From Verrucomicrobiota bacterium JB022 (GTDB taxonomy: Bacteria; Verrucomicrobiota; Verrucomicrobiia; Opitutales; Oceanipulchritudinaceae): 64,000 bases of DNA. The notes under the pieces were generated by a model that saw only the letters and a list, made by a program, of their open reading frames with translations, had not been told where the DNA came from and ran no database searches. Positions 53,329-63,500 of the stretch are shown here, one piece after another. The position numbers and the translations under genes were made by a program. The stretch is from the NCBI GenBank assembly GCA_030673845.1, contig JAUTCQ010000009.1, positions 124,001 through 188,000 on the forward strand, written 5' to 3'. Every line of letters begins with the position of its first letter. Within the stretch, counting starts at the first letter, position 1.

Positions 53329-54366
53329 ATGAAACGCCTCTCTCAACAGACCATCGCCCAGGAGCTGGGGGTATCGCAGGCTCTCGTATCGCTCTGCCTG
53401 CGGGGTAAGCGCCAAGGTATTGCCGATGCCACCTACGAACGGGTGCGCGCCTACGCGCAGGAGCACGGCTACCGCCTCGGTGGCGAGGGTATGAGCGCCG
53501 TGCCCAATGGGCTCGCCACCGTGGGCTACCTGCTCCGCAAGCCGCTGAGAATCGCGCATGGCAGCAATTTCTTCCACCCCGTGCATCAGGGCATGCACGA
53601 CCAGCTGCGGGAGCACGGGCTGCACACCACGTTTCTGGGCTCGGAAGACGAAGTAGATGTGAGCGCCCTCGTGCAACGCCTTTCCAGCGACCCTAATTAT
53701 GCTGGCACGATCGTACTTGGGCAGGTGGAGATGGGCTTTCTGCAGCGTCTGGCAGAGGTGCCTCGCCCCTTGGTCACGATCAACGCGCGCTACCCTGGCT
53801 TGTGCCACTCGGTGCAGCCCAATGAGGTAGAAGCGGCGGATCTACTGGCCCAACATCTAATATTATTAAATCACCGGGAGATTCTTTACCTCGGCAGCGA
53901 ACAGCCCAGTGCGATCAGTGAAGCCCGCCTCGCTGCCTTCCAGTGGGCGGCACGCAAACATGGGCTCGACCTACCGCCGGCGCGGTGTTTCCAGGCCCCT
54001 TGGTCGCTGCGGCATCATGGGCGCGAGCTGGCGCGGCAGATTCTGGAACGGCAGGGGCGAAGCTTTGGCAGCGCGTGGGTGTGCGTAGGCAGCCTGCTGG
54101 CCCGGGGTGTGGTGGATGAGCTGCAGCGGCAAGGCCTACGGGTGGGCGAAGACATCAGCATTGCCACCCTGGACGACAGCCCGGCCGCCGCCGAAGAGGA
54201 GCCGTGCCTGACCAGCGCGGGGACCAGCCCGGAAGACTTGGGCCGGGAGGCTGCCAGCCTGATCCTGAATGAGGGGCGCACGCGACCGACACACAAGATC
54301 GATCTGGTATTACCGGCCCGATTACAGGCTCGCCAAAGCACGTGGGTGCGACATGAAAGTAAATAA
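53329..54366 (+). CDS. LacI-family transcriptional regulator
   Basis: A 345-residue sugar-responsive repressor or activator. The helix-turn-helix is at the N-terminus ('LSQQTIAQELGVSQALVSLC', hinge region 'ADATYERVRAYAQEHGYRLG'), followed by the periplasmic-binding-protein-like effector domain ('ATVGYLLRKP', 'YAGTIVLGQVEM', 'PRPLVTINARYPG', 'DISIATLDDSPAAAEEEPCL'). It lies between an esterase and a TonB-dependent receptor and probably controls them. Codons 177-181 (CTA ATA TTA TTA AAT) are strikingly AT-rich and form the second operator candidate. Confidence 0.94.
   Translation: MKRLSQQTIAQELGVSQALVSLCLRGKRQGIADATYERVRAYAQEHGYRLGGEGMSAVPNGLATVGYLLRKPLRIAHGSNFFHPVHQGMHDQLREHGLHTTFLGSEDEVDVSALVQRLSSDPNYAGTIVLGQVEMGFLQRLAEVPRPLVTINARYPGLCHSVQPNEVEAADLLAQHLILLNHREILYLGSEQPSAISEARLAAFQWAARKHGLDLPPARCFQAPWSLRHHGRELARQILERQGRSFGSAWVCVGSLLARGVVDELQRQGLRVGEDISIATLDDSPAAAEEEPCLTSAGTSPEDLGREAASLILNEGRTRPTHKIDLVLPARLQARQSTWVRHESK
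53858..53869. promoter_or_regulatory. Candidate operator 2 inside lacI
   Basis: TAATATTATTAA repeats 12 of the 13 bases of the site at 53248, 609 bp away, inside an otherwise GC-rich coding region, where it forces rare Leu, Ile and Asn codons. Two sites this far apart could support DNA looping. Confidence 0.5.
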
Positions 54367-54381
54367 TGGCGCCTAATCTTG

Positions 54382-54397
54382 GTTCTAAAGTTAGAAC
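54382..54397. promoter_or_regulatory. Palindrome upstream of the TonB-dependent receptor
   Basis: GTTCTAAAGTTAGAAC: exact 7-base arms around AG, 15 bases after the lacI stop and about 170 bases before the receptor start. No T-tract follows, so an operator is more likely than a terminator. The rest of this 199-base gap holds no other feature I can support. Confidence 0.5.
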
Positions 54398-54565
54398 GAA
54401 GGAGCGGTTGCTGTAGAGATGCCGGAATTCGAGAATGCCTCCAGGTTTCGGTTCTGTCCAAAACTGAAGCCCCACCCCAGTAGTCTCCCGTAAGAACGTG
54501 CTCCAATGCCTCGAAAGGCCAAGGGCTGTGCTTACCCAAATCCACTGCTCCAACCCTGATTACCC

Positions 54566-57500
54566 ATGTCCACCCCACAATCGCTCTTTTGGCGGCTGCT
54601 CGTCCTCGGCGCGCCATTTCTAACGTTATCGAGCCTAGACGCTCAAAACAACGGGGCCAGCGAAGAGGAAGTCTTTGAGCTGACGCCCTTCGAAGTCACC
54701 GCCGCCGAAAACAGCGGCTACATGGCCGCAAACACCCTCGCTGGTACCCGCATCCGCACCGATTTGCGCGATGTCGGCTCGGCCCTTTCCGTCTACACGG
54801 AAGAGCTGATGGAAGACGTAGCCGCGACCGATAGCCAGTCGCTACTACTCTACGCCACCAGCGCGGAAGTCGGCGGTGCCTACAGCATCTACGCAGGCAC
54901 CGGCAACGCCACCACAGTCGACGAAACCAGCGCCCTTGCGAGCCCCAACACCAACACCCGTGTGCGTGGCCTGGCCGCCGCCGCCAACGCTCGGAACTTT
55001 ATCTATACCGACATTCCGTGGGACGGCTTCAACGTCTCGCGGATCGACCTGCAGCGGGGCCCCAATGCGGTGCTCTTCGGGCTCAGCAGCCCGGCCGGAC
55101 TCCTGAATGCGACTGTCCGCCCGGCGGAGTTTACCGACTATGGAGAGATCGGACTGCGCTATGGCTCCTACGGCAGCTATCGCCTCTCGCTCGACGTAAA
55201 CCGTGAGATCATTGACGGGCAACTCGGGATTCGCGCGTCTGCCTTGGTAGACCACGAAGACTTCCAGCAAGACCCGGCTTTTGAAGACGATGAGCGGATC
55301 TATTTGGCGGCTCGCTACGATCCCAAACTCTTCGACGAGGGTCTCGGGCAGACGATGATCCAGGTCCAGTATGAAGGGGGCAGCATCGACGCCAACCGCC
55401 CGCGCATGATCACCCCGGTGGACTACCTCACACCGTGGTTCCGCGACGAGGATTCCGAATGGGGCGGCCTCGGGCAGCAGTTTTTCGACCCCTACCAGGT
55501 GGAAGACCAACAGAACATCGCGGGTGACAATCGTGGCCAACGGCGCATCGCCGACCCGGATTTCAACGGCTGGGTAGGCTCCTTTGGCGGCACCTTCGAT
55601 CAGCCGATCGGTTTCTTCGACAATCAGACGGGTCAACTGAACCGCTACTACATGGGGATCATCCCCAATGGCGGTCGCGACGCAACCGGCGGGATCGACC
55701 GCGGCATCAACGCGATCCCCTACCGGCGGCTCGCATCGGTTTCCGGTTTTGCAGAGTATGCCACCCAAGCCCAACTGCCCGGCTACCAGTTTGGCCAGTA
55801 TCGCAACCAGCACCTGACCGACGCCTCGATCTTCGACTTTTACAACAACCTGATCGATGGCCCCAACAAGGCTGAATGGTCGGACTGGGATGCCTTTAAC
55901 CTCAGCATTTCGCAAACTGCGCTCGACGGTAAGGTGGGGGTGGAGCTGGTCTACGACCGGCAGCAGTTTGAGCGCGGGCAGCAGGCGCTGCTCTCCGGCC
56001 AAGCGGGGATTTACGTCGACATCATGTCGATGCTGGAAGACTTCAGCCCCAACCCGAACGCGGGTCGCGCCTTCACCGTGGGAACAGGCCAATACGGCAA
56101 TAATTCCTACGAAAGCGATCAGGAAGACATTCGCCTGACCGCCTTCGGGAAGGTGGATGCCGCCGATTTTCTGGACCGTAACAGTTTCCTGGCCAAGCTC
56201 CTTGGCCGCCATACCTTCACGGGCCTGGCGGAGCGCTACAAGAAGGAGACCGAAGATCGTAGCTGGATGCTGCACGGGACCGATGATGCCTTCGACCGCT
56301 ACGCCTATATCGGTGGCAGTGGCGGCTCGCGCTTCAACGAACTTATCCCGGCTGCCGTCATCTATCTGAGCGATCCTTTGACCGGTCGTAGTGCGGCCTC
56401 GGGTGCCAACATCGGGCCCATCAGCTCTCGCATCAACGTCAACGACGGCTCCCTGTACCATTTCAACTCGACCTGGAACGCCGACCCTTCCGTCGGCTTC
56501 GGCGACCCTTGGTCTCCAGCTGAACACCCGGTGTGGAGCCAGCAACCGGAGAGCTATGGTGAGACCCAATCCGAAAATCCAGACAACTATGTAGGGTGGA
56601 GCAATTACGACCTGAACGTGCTGCGCTTCGAAGACGGTGACAATGGCCTCTACACCGCAGCGGCAAAGGAAAAGCGGCAGGTCGACACCTTTGCAAGCGT
56701 TTGGCAAAGCTTCTGGTGGGATGGTGCGGTCGTCGGGCTCGTTGGCTGGCGGCACGACAAATACGAGTCGCACTCCGCCCAGGCGCCCGTCGACGGCCAG
56801 GCCAACCGCTATCGTCTCATGCTGGGGCCCGATGTCTATCGCTACACCGACGATCCATCGACGATAACGAAGGTTACCAACGATTCGATGACCTACGGCT
56901 TGGCCGTGCACTTGAACGACCTGCTCAACGACCGGCTACCGATCAATGTGAGTCTCTACTACAGCGAGTCGGAAAACTTCGATGTCGGGCCCTCGAATGT
57001 AAACCTTTATGGAAGCGCTTTTCCGAACCCCTCCGGCGACACGACAGACTACAGCGTCATGCTGGCGACAAAGGACAATCGCTACATGTTCAAGGTGACG
57101 AAGTTTGAGACCAACTCCTACAATCAGGAGTTCGAAGGTTTCAGCGGTAACTATCTGGGGGGCGTGCTGGCGCGTGGCATCGCATGGGCCAACGTGTTCG
57201 AGTATAACCTCTCCGGCTATACGATGGACACCGCCAACACGGGCAACTCCGGGCGCTACAACTACGCCCCGGCGGCGGGTGAAACCGAAGAGCAAGCTGC
57301 CGCCCGCGAAGCGGCTGCTGTCGCGGCCTGGCGGGAGCTGGCGGACCAAGTCGACCCCTCGTTGTATGAGACTTGGGGCATCGATCCGGACGCGGTCGTC
57401 AGCCACTCAGCCCTTGCCCCCAATGGCCTGGCCATCACGCAAGACACGCGCTCGGAAGGCTACGAATTCGAGTTTATCGCCAACCCAACCAAGAACTGGC

Positions 57501-58108
57501 GTATCTCCTTTAACGCCTCGAAGACCGAAGCGACTCGGATCCTCGTGGGAGACCCGCGCACCACGGAGTATGTGGATATGATCGGAGATTACCTGAATAA
57601 TACTCCGGCCGGCGATCTGCGGGTCTTCTGGGGCAATCCGGAAGCGACGACCATGCTCGCGCAGTGGAACCAGAACTTCGCCGCGAACTGGGCGTTGGTC
57701 AAGCTGCAGGAGGGCGCCGCGACGCCGGAGATTCGCAAGTGGCGCTATAACATCGTGACGAACTACTCCTTCACCGAGGGTTTCCTCGATGGCGTGAACA
57801 TCGGGGGTAGCTATCGCTGGCAAGACGATGTCGTCATCGGCTACCCAGTAGTCCAGGTGGACGGGCGTTCGACCTTTGATATTGGGAACCCTTACAAGGG
57901 GCCGACCGAGGATTTTGTCGACTTGTGGGTGGGCTACAAGCGCATGCTCACAAGCAATGTAGAATGGTCGATCCAGCTGAATGTGCGCAACGCCTTCTCC
58001 GATGGGGGGCTGGTGCCCGTCTCGGTGCAGCCCGATGGCGAAACCTGGGCGGCGGTCCGGATCAAGCCCGAACGCACCTTCTACCTCACGAACACGTTCT
58101 CGTTCTAA
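54566..58108 (+). CDS. TonB-dependent outer-membrane receptor
   Basis: A 1180-residue outer-membrane active transporter. Signal peptide about 1-26 ('LLVLGAPFLTLSSLDAQ'), TonB-box-like 'VFELTPFEVTAAENSGY', plug domain with 'NTLAGTRIRTDLRDVGSALS', 'NTRVRGLAAAANARNFIYTD' and 'VSRIDLQRGPNAVLFGLSSP', then a long beta barrel ending in Phe ('ERTFYLTNTFSF'). It is larger than siderophore receptors and of the Opitutia type often found beside carbohydrate genes. No SusD partner is present, as is usual in this phylum. The ligand is inferred to be a glycan from context only. Confidence 0.95.
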   Translation: MSTPQSLFWRLLVLGAPFLTLSSLDAQNNGASEEEVFELTPFEVTAAENSGYMAANTLAGTRIRTDLRDVGSALSVYTEELMEDVAATDSQSLLLYATSAEVGGAYSIYAGTGNATTVDETSALASPNTNTRVRGLAAAANARNFIYTDIPWDGFNVSRIDLQRGPNAVLFGLSSPAGLLNATVRPAEFTDYGEIGLRYGSYGSYRLSLDVNREIIDGQLGIRASALVDHEDFQQDPAFEDDERIYLAARYDPKLFDEGLGQTMIQVQYEGGSIDANRPRMITPVDYLTPWFRDEDSEWGGLGQQFFDPYQVEDQQNIAGDNRGQRRIADPDFNGWVGSFGGTFDQPIGFFDNQTGQLNRYYMGIIPNGGRDATGGIDRGINAIPYRRLASVSGFAEYATQAQLPGYQFGQYRNQHLTDASIFDFYNNLIDGPNKAEWSDWDAFNLSISQTALDGKVGVELVYDRQQFERGQQALLSGQAGIYVDIMSMLEDFSPNPNAGRAFTVGTGQYGNNSYESDQEDIRLTAFGKVDAADFLDRNSFLAKLLGRHTFTGLAERYKKETEDRSWMLHGTDDAFDRYAYIGGSGGSRFNELIPAAVIYLSDPLTGRSAASGANIGPISSRINVNDGSLYHFNSTWNADPSVGFGDPWSPAEHPVWSQQPESYGETQSENPDNYVGWSNYDLNVLRFEDGDNGLYTAAAKEKRQVDTFASVWQSFWWDGAVVGLVGWRHDKYESHSAQAPVDGQANRYRLMLGPDVYRYTDDPSTITKVTNDSMTYGLAVHLNDLLNDRLPINVSLYYSESENFDVGPSNVNLYGSAFPNPSGDTTDYSVMLATKDNRYMFKVTKFETNSYNQEFEGFSGNYLGGVLARGIAWANVFEYNLSGYTMDTANTGNSGRYNYAPAAGETEEQAAAREAAAVAAWRELADQVDPSLYETWGIDPDAVVSHSALAPNGLAITQDTRSEGYEFEFIANPTKNWRISFNASKTEATRILVGDPRTTEYVDMIGDYLNNTPAGDLRVFWGNPEATTMLAQWNQNFAANWALVKLQEGAATPEIRKWRYNIVTNYSFTEGFLDGVNIGGSYRWQDDVVIGYPVVQVDGRSTFDIGNPYKGPTEDFVDLWVGYKRMLTSNVEWSIQLNVRNAFSDGGLVPVSVQPDGETWAAVRIKPERTFYLTNTFSF

Positions 58109-58124
58109 TTCTAATCTTCGCATA

Positions 58125-58156
58125 AAACCTCCCGTGCCAACGCGGGAGGTTTTTTT
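58125..58156 (+). terminator. Rho-independent terminator after the TonB-dependent receptor
   Basis: A 10-base stem (AAACCTCCCG with CGGGAGGTTT), an 8-base loop and seven or more T. It ends only 13 bases before the next start codon, so the following esterase either has a promoter overlapping the terminator or depends on read-through. Confidence 0.92.
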
Positions 58157-58169
58157 GTTTACTATACCT

Positions 58170-60131
58170 ATGCACTTTATCGCGCCCCACCCGCCCCACC
58201 CGTTTCGTTTCATCGCCGCCAGCCTGGCTTGCCTCGCCGGGGCGAGCACCTTGGCGGCCGCCGTTTCCCTGCCCGCCGTCCTCAGCGATGGGGCCGTGTT
58301 GCAACGCGATGCCGCCGTGCCGATCTGGGGCTGGGCCGAAGCGGGTGAAGACGTCGCAGTGACCTTCCGGGGCGAGACGTATACCACTTCTGCCAGTGAG
58401 GACGGGCGCTGGCGGATCGAGCTGACGCCGCAGCCAGCCGGTGGCCCGTATACGCTGGAGGTCGCAGGCGAGACCATGATCACGCTGCGCGACGTGTATT
58501 TGGGCGACGTGTGGCTCTGCTCCGGCCAGTCCAACATGGAGCTGCCAGTCGAGCGGGTAAAGGAGCGCTATGCGACTGAGATTGCGTCGTCGGCCAATCC
58601 GCAGATTCGCTACTTCGGGGTGCAGCAGGTCGCAGATTTCGAGGCACCGCGCGACGATGTGCAGTCGGAAGGCTGGTTGACGGCGAGCCCGGAGACGGTG
58701 CTACGCTTCAACGCGGTAGGCTACTTCTTCGCCCGCGCCTTACAGGCAGAGGTTGGGGTGCCCATCGGCATCGTCAACGCCAGTGTCGGCGGCACGCCCA
58801 TCGAGGCCTGGATGAGTGAAGAGGCCCTTACAGCCTTCCCCCGCGAACTGGCTGAAGCCCATCGCTGGCGCGACGACGCTCTCCGCCGCGAGGCACAGGA
58901 CCGCAATGAGCAGATTCTGGCCGACTGGGACCGCGAGGCGGCGGAGCAAGACCGGGGCCTCAACGGCCCCACCCCATGGTTTGCCCTGGATCTCGACGTC
59001 GAAGGCTGGCCGACGCTGCAGGTGCCGGGCTTCTGGGATGAACAAGGGCTGGAGCCGATGCATGGCGTGGTGTGGTTTCGACGGGAGTTTACGGTGCCGG
59101 AAAGCATGGTCGGGCAGCCGGCGATGGCCTACCTCGGCACCATTGTCGATGCAGACGAGACCTACCTGAACGGCCAGCGCATCGGCAACACGACCTATCA
59201 ATACCCGCCGCGCCGCTACGAGATCCCGGCAGGGCTGCTGCGCGCGGGGCGCAATGTGTTGACGATCCGCGCCTTCGCCCACCAGAACCGGGGCGAGTTC
59301 ACGCCCGACAAGCCATTCGAGATCACGACTGGTGAATCCACCATCGACTTGCACGGGCCGTGGCAATACCAGGTGGGCGCACGACTGGAGCCGCGCGAGG
59401 CCCTCACCTTCGTCAACTGGAACCCGCTCGGCCTCCACAACGGCATGATCGCCCCGTTGACTCCCTTCCCGGTCAAGGGCGTGCTCTGGTATCAAGGCGA
59501 ATCCAACGTCGACGAGGCAAGCATGTACGAAGCTCGTCTACGGGCCTTGGTAATGGACTGGCGCAGACAGCGGCAGGATGCAGACTTGCCCTTCATCTGG
59601 GTGCAGTTGGCCAATTTTTTGCAGCCCGACACGGCCCCCAGCGAGAGCGAATGGGCGCGCCTGAGAGATGCGCAACGCCGGGCTCTGGATCTGCCCGCCA
59701 CCGGCATGGCGGTCGCGATTGATGTAGGCGAATGGAACGACGCGCACTCGTTGAACAAGTCGGCGGTGGGCGAGCGGCTGGCCTTGGAGGCTCGCCGGGT
59801 GGCCTACGGTGAAGACGATCTGGTGAGCGCCGGCCCATTGCTCCGGTCGGCCCAGCGGGAGGGCTCCAAGGTGCGCCTGCGCTTCGACCACGTCGGCAGC
59901 GGCCTGATTGCCCGTGGCGGCTATGCGCCGCGTCACTTTGCGGTGTCGGGGCCAGACGGCCGTTTCGTGAAAGCCGAAGCGCGGATCGAGGGTGATTCTG
60001 TAGTGGTGTGGAGCCCACAAGTTGCGAGCCCTACTCATGTCCGCTACGCATGGGCCGACACGCCGCTCGGAGCTAATTTATATAACCGCGAGGGTCTTCC
60101 AGCATCGCCATTCGAAGTGAATGTAGATTGA
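58170..60131 (+). CDS. Sialate O-acetylesterase-family protein
   Basis: A 653-residue exported esterase. Signal peptide about 1-30 ('FIAASLACLAGASTLAAA'), an N-terminal beta domain ('LPAVLSDGAVLQRDAAVPIW'), the SGNH core split by an inserted galactose-binding-like domain ('GFWDEQGLEPMHGVVWFRRE', 'ADETYLNGQRIGNTTYQYPP'), with 'VWLCSGQSNMELPV' (Ser), 'GTPIEAWMS', 'GVLWYQGESNVDEA' and 'DVGEWNDAHSLNKSAVGERL' (Asp and His). It probably removes acetyl groups from plant or algal glycans. The ATG at 58170 is the only start before the signal peptide; the upstream frame overlaps the receptor gene. Confidence 0.93.
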   Translation: MHFIAPHPPHPFRFIAASLACLAGASTLAAAVSLPAVLSDGAVLQRDAAVPIWGWAEAGEDVAVTFRGETYTTSASEDGRWRIELTPQPAGGPYTLEVAGETMITLRDVYLGDVWLCSGQSNMELPVERVKERYATEIASSANPQIRYFGVQQVADFEAPRDDVQSEGWLTASPETVLRFNAVGYFFARALQAEVGVPIGIVNASVGGTPIEAWMSEEALTAFPRELAEAHRWRDDALRREAQDRNEQILADWDREAAEQDRGLNGPTPWFALDLDVEGWPTLQVPGFWDEQGLEPMHGVVWFRREFTVPESMVGQPAMAYLGTIVDADETYLNGQRIGNTTYQYPPRRYEIPAGLLRAGRNVLTIRAFAHQNRGEFTPDKPFEITTGESTIDLHGPWQYQVGARLEPREALTFVNWNPLGLHNGMIAPLTPFPVKGVLWYQGESNVDEASMYEARLRALVMDWRRQRQDADLPFIWVQLANFLQPDTAPSESEWARLRDAQRRALDLPATGMAVAIDVGEWNDAHSLNKSAVGERLALEARRVAYGEDDLVSAGPLLRSAQREGSKVRLRFDHVGSGLIARGGYAPRHFAVSGPDGRFVKAEARIEGDSVVVWSPQVASPTHVRYAWADTPLGANLYNREGLPASPFEVNVD

Positions 60132-60509
60132 TTGCAAAGTTAGGCCGCGTGGGATTACTCAGCATCATGGAGACGAAGCGCTCGTAATAGGCTTCCTGCT
60201 ACTTCGATTAAAACAACCACTACAGCCTTTCATGAAATGACAGACAAGAGGTAGCATCTTCATTGAAGATTCATGCCGCAATCCATGAAATTTTCACTGG
60301 ACGCGGCTAGAAATTAAGGCTACCTGTACCCCATCCTTTGCTTTACTAATACCCCTTTCAGACCCCTACCCCTTTAGCTACTCCACCCGGCCTGCTGCTT
60401 AGGAATCTACCTTGCGGCAGCCATGATAGACGTCTCCTCCCCTTAGCAGATCGCAGATCAGCCCAGGTTCCTTGAGCCTGCATTAATAACGTCTGCTTAA
60501 TTAGATACT
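60132..60509. other. 378-base non-coding gap before the pectate lyase gene
   Basis: AT-richer than its surroundings, with no frame that looks coding. It holds a perfect palindrome ATCTTCA-T-TGAAGAT at 60256-60270, a TTTCATGAAA palindrome nearby (about 60228-60237) and a second CATGAAAT at about 60284. These may be operator sites of the lyase gene. The TTAATTAGATACT just before the start could hold a -10 element. No terminator is seen. Confidence 0.5.
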
Positions 60510-63500
60510 ATGATACCCCGAACTACCCCCCACCTCCGGTCGCGCTACCGGCACATGCTCTTCCTCGCCAGCAGCCTCGGCCTTTTGAGCCAGGCAGCAC
60601 TGGCCGAACTGAAAGTCGACATCAACAACACGGGGCGACCCCTGACCGAAGGCCAGGACCCGGCCTTCGCGCCTTGGTCTTCCAACCAGAACTGGTTTAC
60701 CAGCGGCTCGAACTCCATCTCTGCCACTTTCGGCAATATCGGCGTCACCTTTACCCGTACGGGCTCCGGCGGCACAGCCCTCTCGCCGGGCTACTGGAAG
60801 GCGGGCGTGCAAAGCACCTCCTACGATGTGCGCCTGACGGGCGACGGGATCAAGGTGGACAACGGCGACAGCGGATCGCAGATCGAGATGCGCATCTCCG
60901 GCCTGTCCTCCGGCACCCATACCGTGCTGCTCTACCACAATTCGTGGGACAATTTGAGCACCTCCGCCCTGGCCCCAGTCGATGTACTGGTCAACGGCAC
61001 CCTGCTGGTCAACAACTCGCCGCAGTCGGTCCGCACGACCAACAACAGCACGGCGGGCACCTCTTACGTGACCTTTTCTGCCACTTCAGGGCAGGATGTG
61101 GTGATCCTCATCCGCGCGGAGACAGGCGGCTCCTACTCGGTCCGCAACCTCTACCTCAACGGCTTCGAGATCGACACGCCCAACGCCAAGGCACAGGCGA
61201 ATACGCCCAACCCGCCGAATGCGGACGAGCACGTAAATGCCGACAATGGCTCTTACACGCTCACCTGGTCCCCCGCCATTCAGGGCGCGGCTTCTCACAA
61301 CGTCTACTTCGGCACCAGCCGCTCGGCAGTCGAAAACGCGACCACCGGCTCATCTCAGTTTCTGGGCAACCAGACTTCCACCAGCCGCAGCGTCTCCAAC
61401 CTCAGCAGCGCGCAGACTTACTACTGGCGCGTGGACGAGGTCTCCAGCGGCGGCGCCGTGACGAAGGGAGGCGTGTGGTATTTCCGCCCGCGTCGCCTGG
61501 CGTTCCCGGGAGCGGAGGGCTACGGTCGCTTTGCCCAAGGCGGGCGTGGCGGCGTGGTCGTTGAGGTGACGAACCTCAACGACAGTGGCGCGGGCAGCTT
61601 GCGTGCAGCAGTCGAAAACGATGTGGGGCCGCGCACGATCGTCTTTACGGTCGGCGGCCTCATCACGCTCAACTCACCGCTGACGGTCAACCAGCCCTAT
61701 ATCACGCTCGCGGGCCAGACGGCACCGGGTAAGGGCATCTGCGTTCGCGGCTACTCGATGGGCTGGAGCGGTGCGGTCGATAACATCATCCGCCACATGC
61801 GGTTCCGCCCCGGCGACATCTCGGGCACCACGCTCAACGGCACCGGCATGGCAGGCGTCGATCACACGATCATGGACCACTGCTCGGTCAGCTGGGGACT
61901 CGACGAGGGCATCAGCACCCGCAATGGCAAAAACCTGACCCTGCAGCGCACGCTGATCTCCGAGGCGCTCAACATCGCCGGCCACTCCAACTACCCGGCG
62001 GGCACGGCACATGGCTACGCCGCGAGCATCGGCGGCGATGTCGCCAGCTTCCACCACAACCTGCTGGCCCACAACTCGGGCCGCAATTGGAGTCTGGCGG
62101 GCGGTCTTGATGGCGCGGGCTACTACGCCGGCAAAATCGACATCTTCAATAACGTCGTCTACAACTGGGACAACCGGACGACCGACGGCGGCGCGCACCA
62201 GGTCAACTTCGTCAACAACTACTACAAGCCCGGCGCCGCCACGAGCTACTTCTACGCGCTCAACGCCCAGTACGACTCGTTCCCCGGCACGCAGCAGTAT
62301 TACTTTGCGGGTAACGTGATGCCGGGCCGTTTCGGCCTGAGCAACCAATCGGCAGGGCGCACGCGCTCGGGCGACGTGCCCAGCTCCTACAGCACATGGG
62401 TCAACCAGCCCTTCTTCCCGTCTTATGCGACGATCCACTCGGCCGAAGACGCCTACAAGCTGGTGCTCTCCGACGTGGGGGCCAACCAGCCGGTGTTGGA
62501 TGCGCACGACCAGCGTGTGATCCAGGAGACCTACAACGGCAGCTACACCTACACGGGCCAAGGGCCGTATGGTGGCGAGCCGGGCCTGCCGAATTCGCAA
62601 AACGATGTGGGCGGCTGGGAGAACTACCCGACCACCTACCGCGCCTCGGGCTTTGACAGCGACCGCGACGGCCTGCCCAACTGGTGGGAAGAGATGAAGG
62701 GCCTCAACCCGAACTCGAGCCAGGGCAACTTCGCAGATGCCAATGTGGACCTCGTGGGCGATCAGTTCACCGAGCTGGAACGCTACCTCAACTGGATGGC
62801 GGAACCGCATGTGATGACGGACGAAAACGTCTATGTCGACGTGCCCATGACACCCCTCGCCGCCGGCTTCCCGAGCAACGCCAGCTTCAGCGTCAATGGC
62901 GCACAGGGCGGCAGCGTGAGCATCGTCAGCGGTAATGTGGCCCGCTTCACCCCCACCAACGGCTTCAGCGGCCTCGGCAAGTTCAACGTGGTCGTCTCCC
63001 AAGGCGGCACCACAATGACGCGCACGATCGGCGTGGCGGTGATCGACGACCCGAATACCGGCGGCGGCAGCAACAACCCGCCCACCGTCTCGATCACCTC
63101 GCCGGCCAACAACGCCACCATCACGGCTGGCAGCAACGTAACCGTATCCGCCAACGCCGCCGACAGCGACGGCACGATCTCGGGCGTAGCCTTCTACCGT
63201 GGCCAGACCTTGCTGGGCAGCGACACCAGCCCGCCCTACTCCGTCTCCTGGAATAACGTGACGGCAGGCAATTACGTGCTCGCCGCCATCGCGGTGGACG
63301 ACGACAACGCGCAGACGACCTCCAGCCCCGTCTATGTGACGGTGACGGGTAACAGCGGCAATTCCACCACCCTGCAGGCCGAGTCGGCCAGCGTGGGCGG
63401 CGGCACCACGATCGACAGCAACAACGCGGGCTTTAACGGCAGCGGCTTCGCCAATGCTCCGGTCAGCGGCGGCTACGTGCAGTTCAACAACGTGAACGGC

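Noticed and set aside
54845-56911. A 688-codon minus-strand open frame opposite the TonB-dependent receptor
   Set aside because: It has no recognisable domain and lies fully within a convincing receptor gene.
58160-58170. TATACC just before the esterase ATG as a -10 promoter element
   Set aside because: It would place the transcript start inside the coding region and no -35 is visible apart from the terminator stem.
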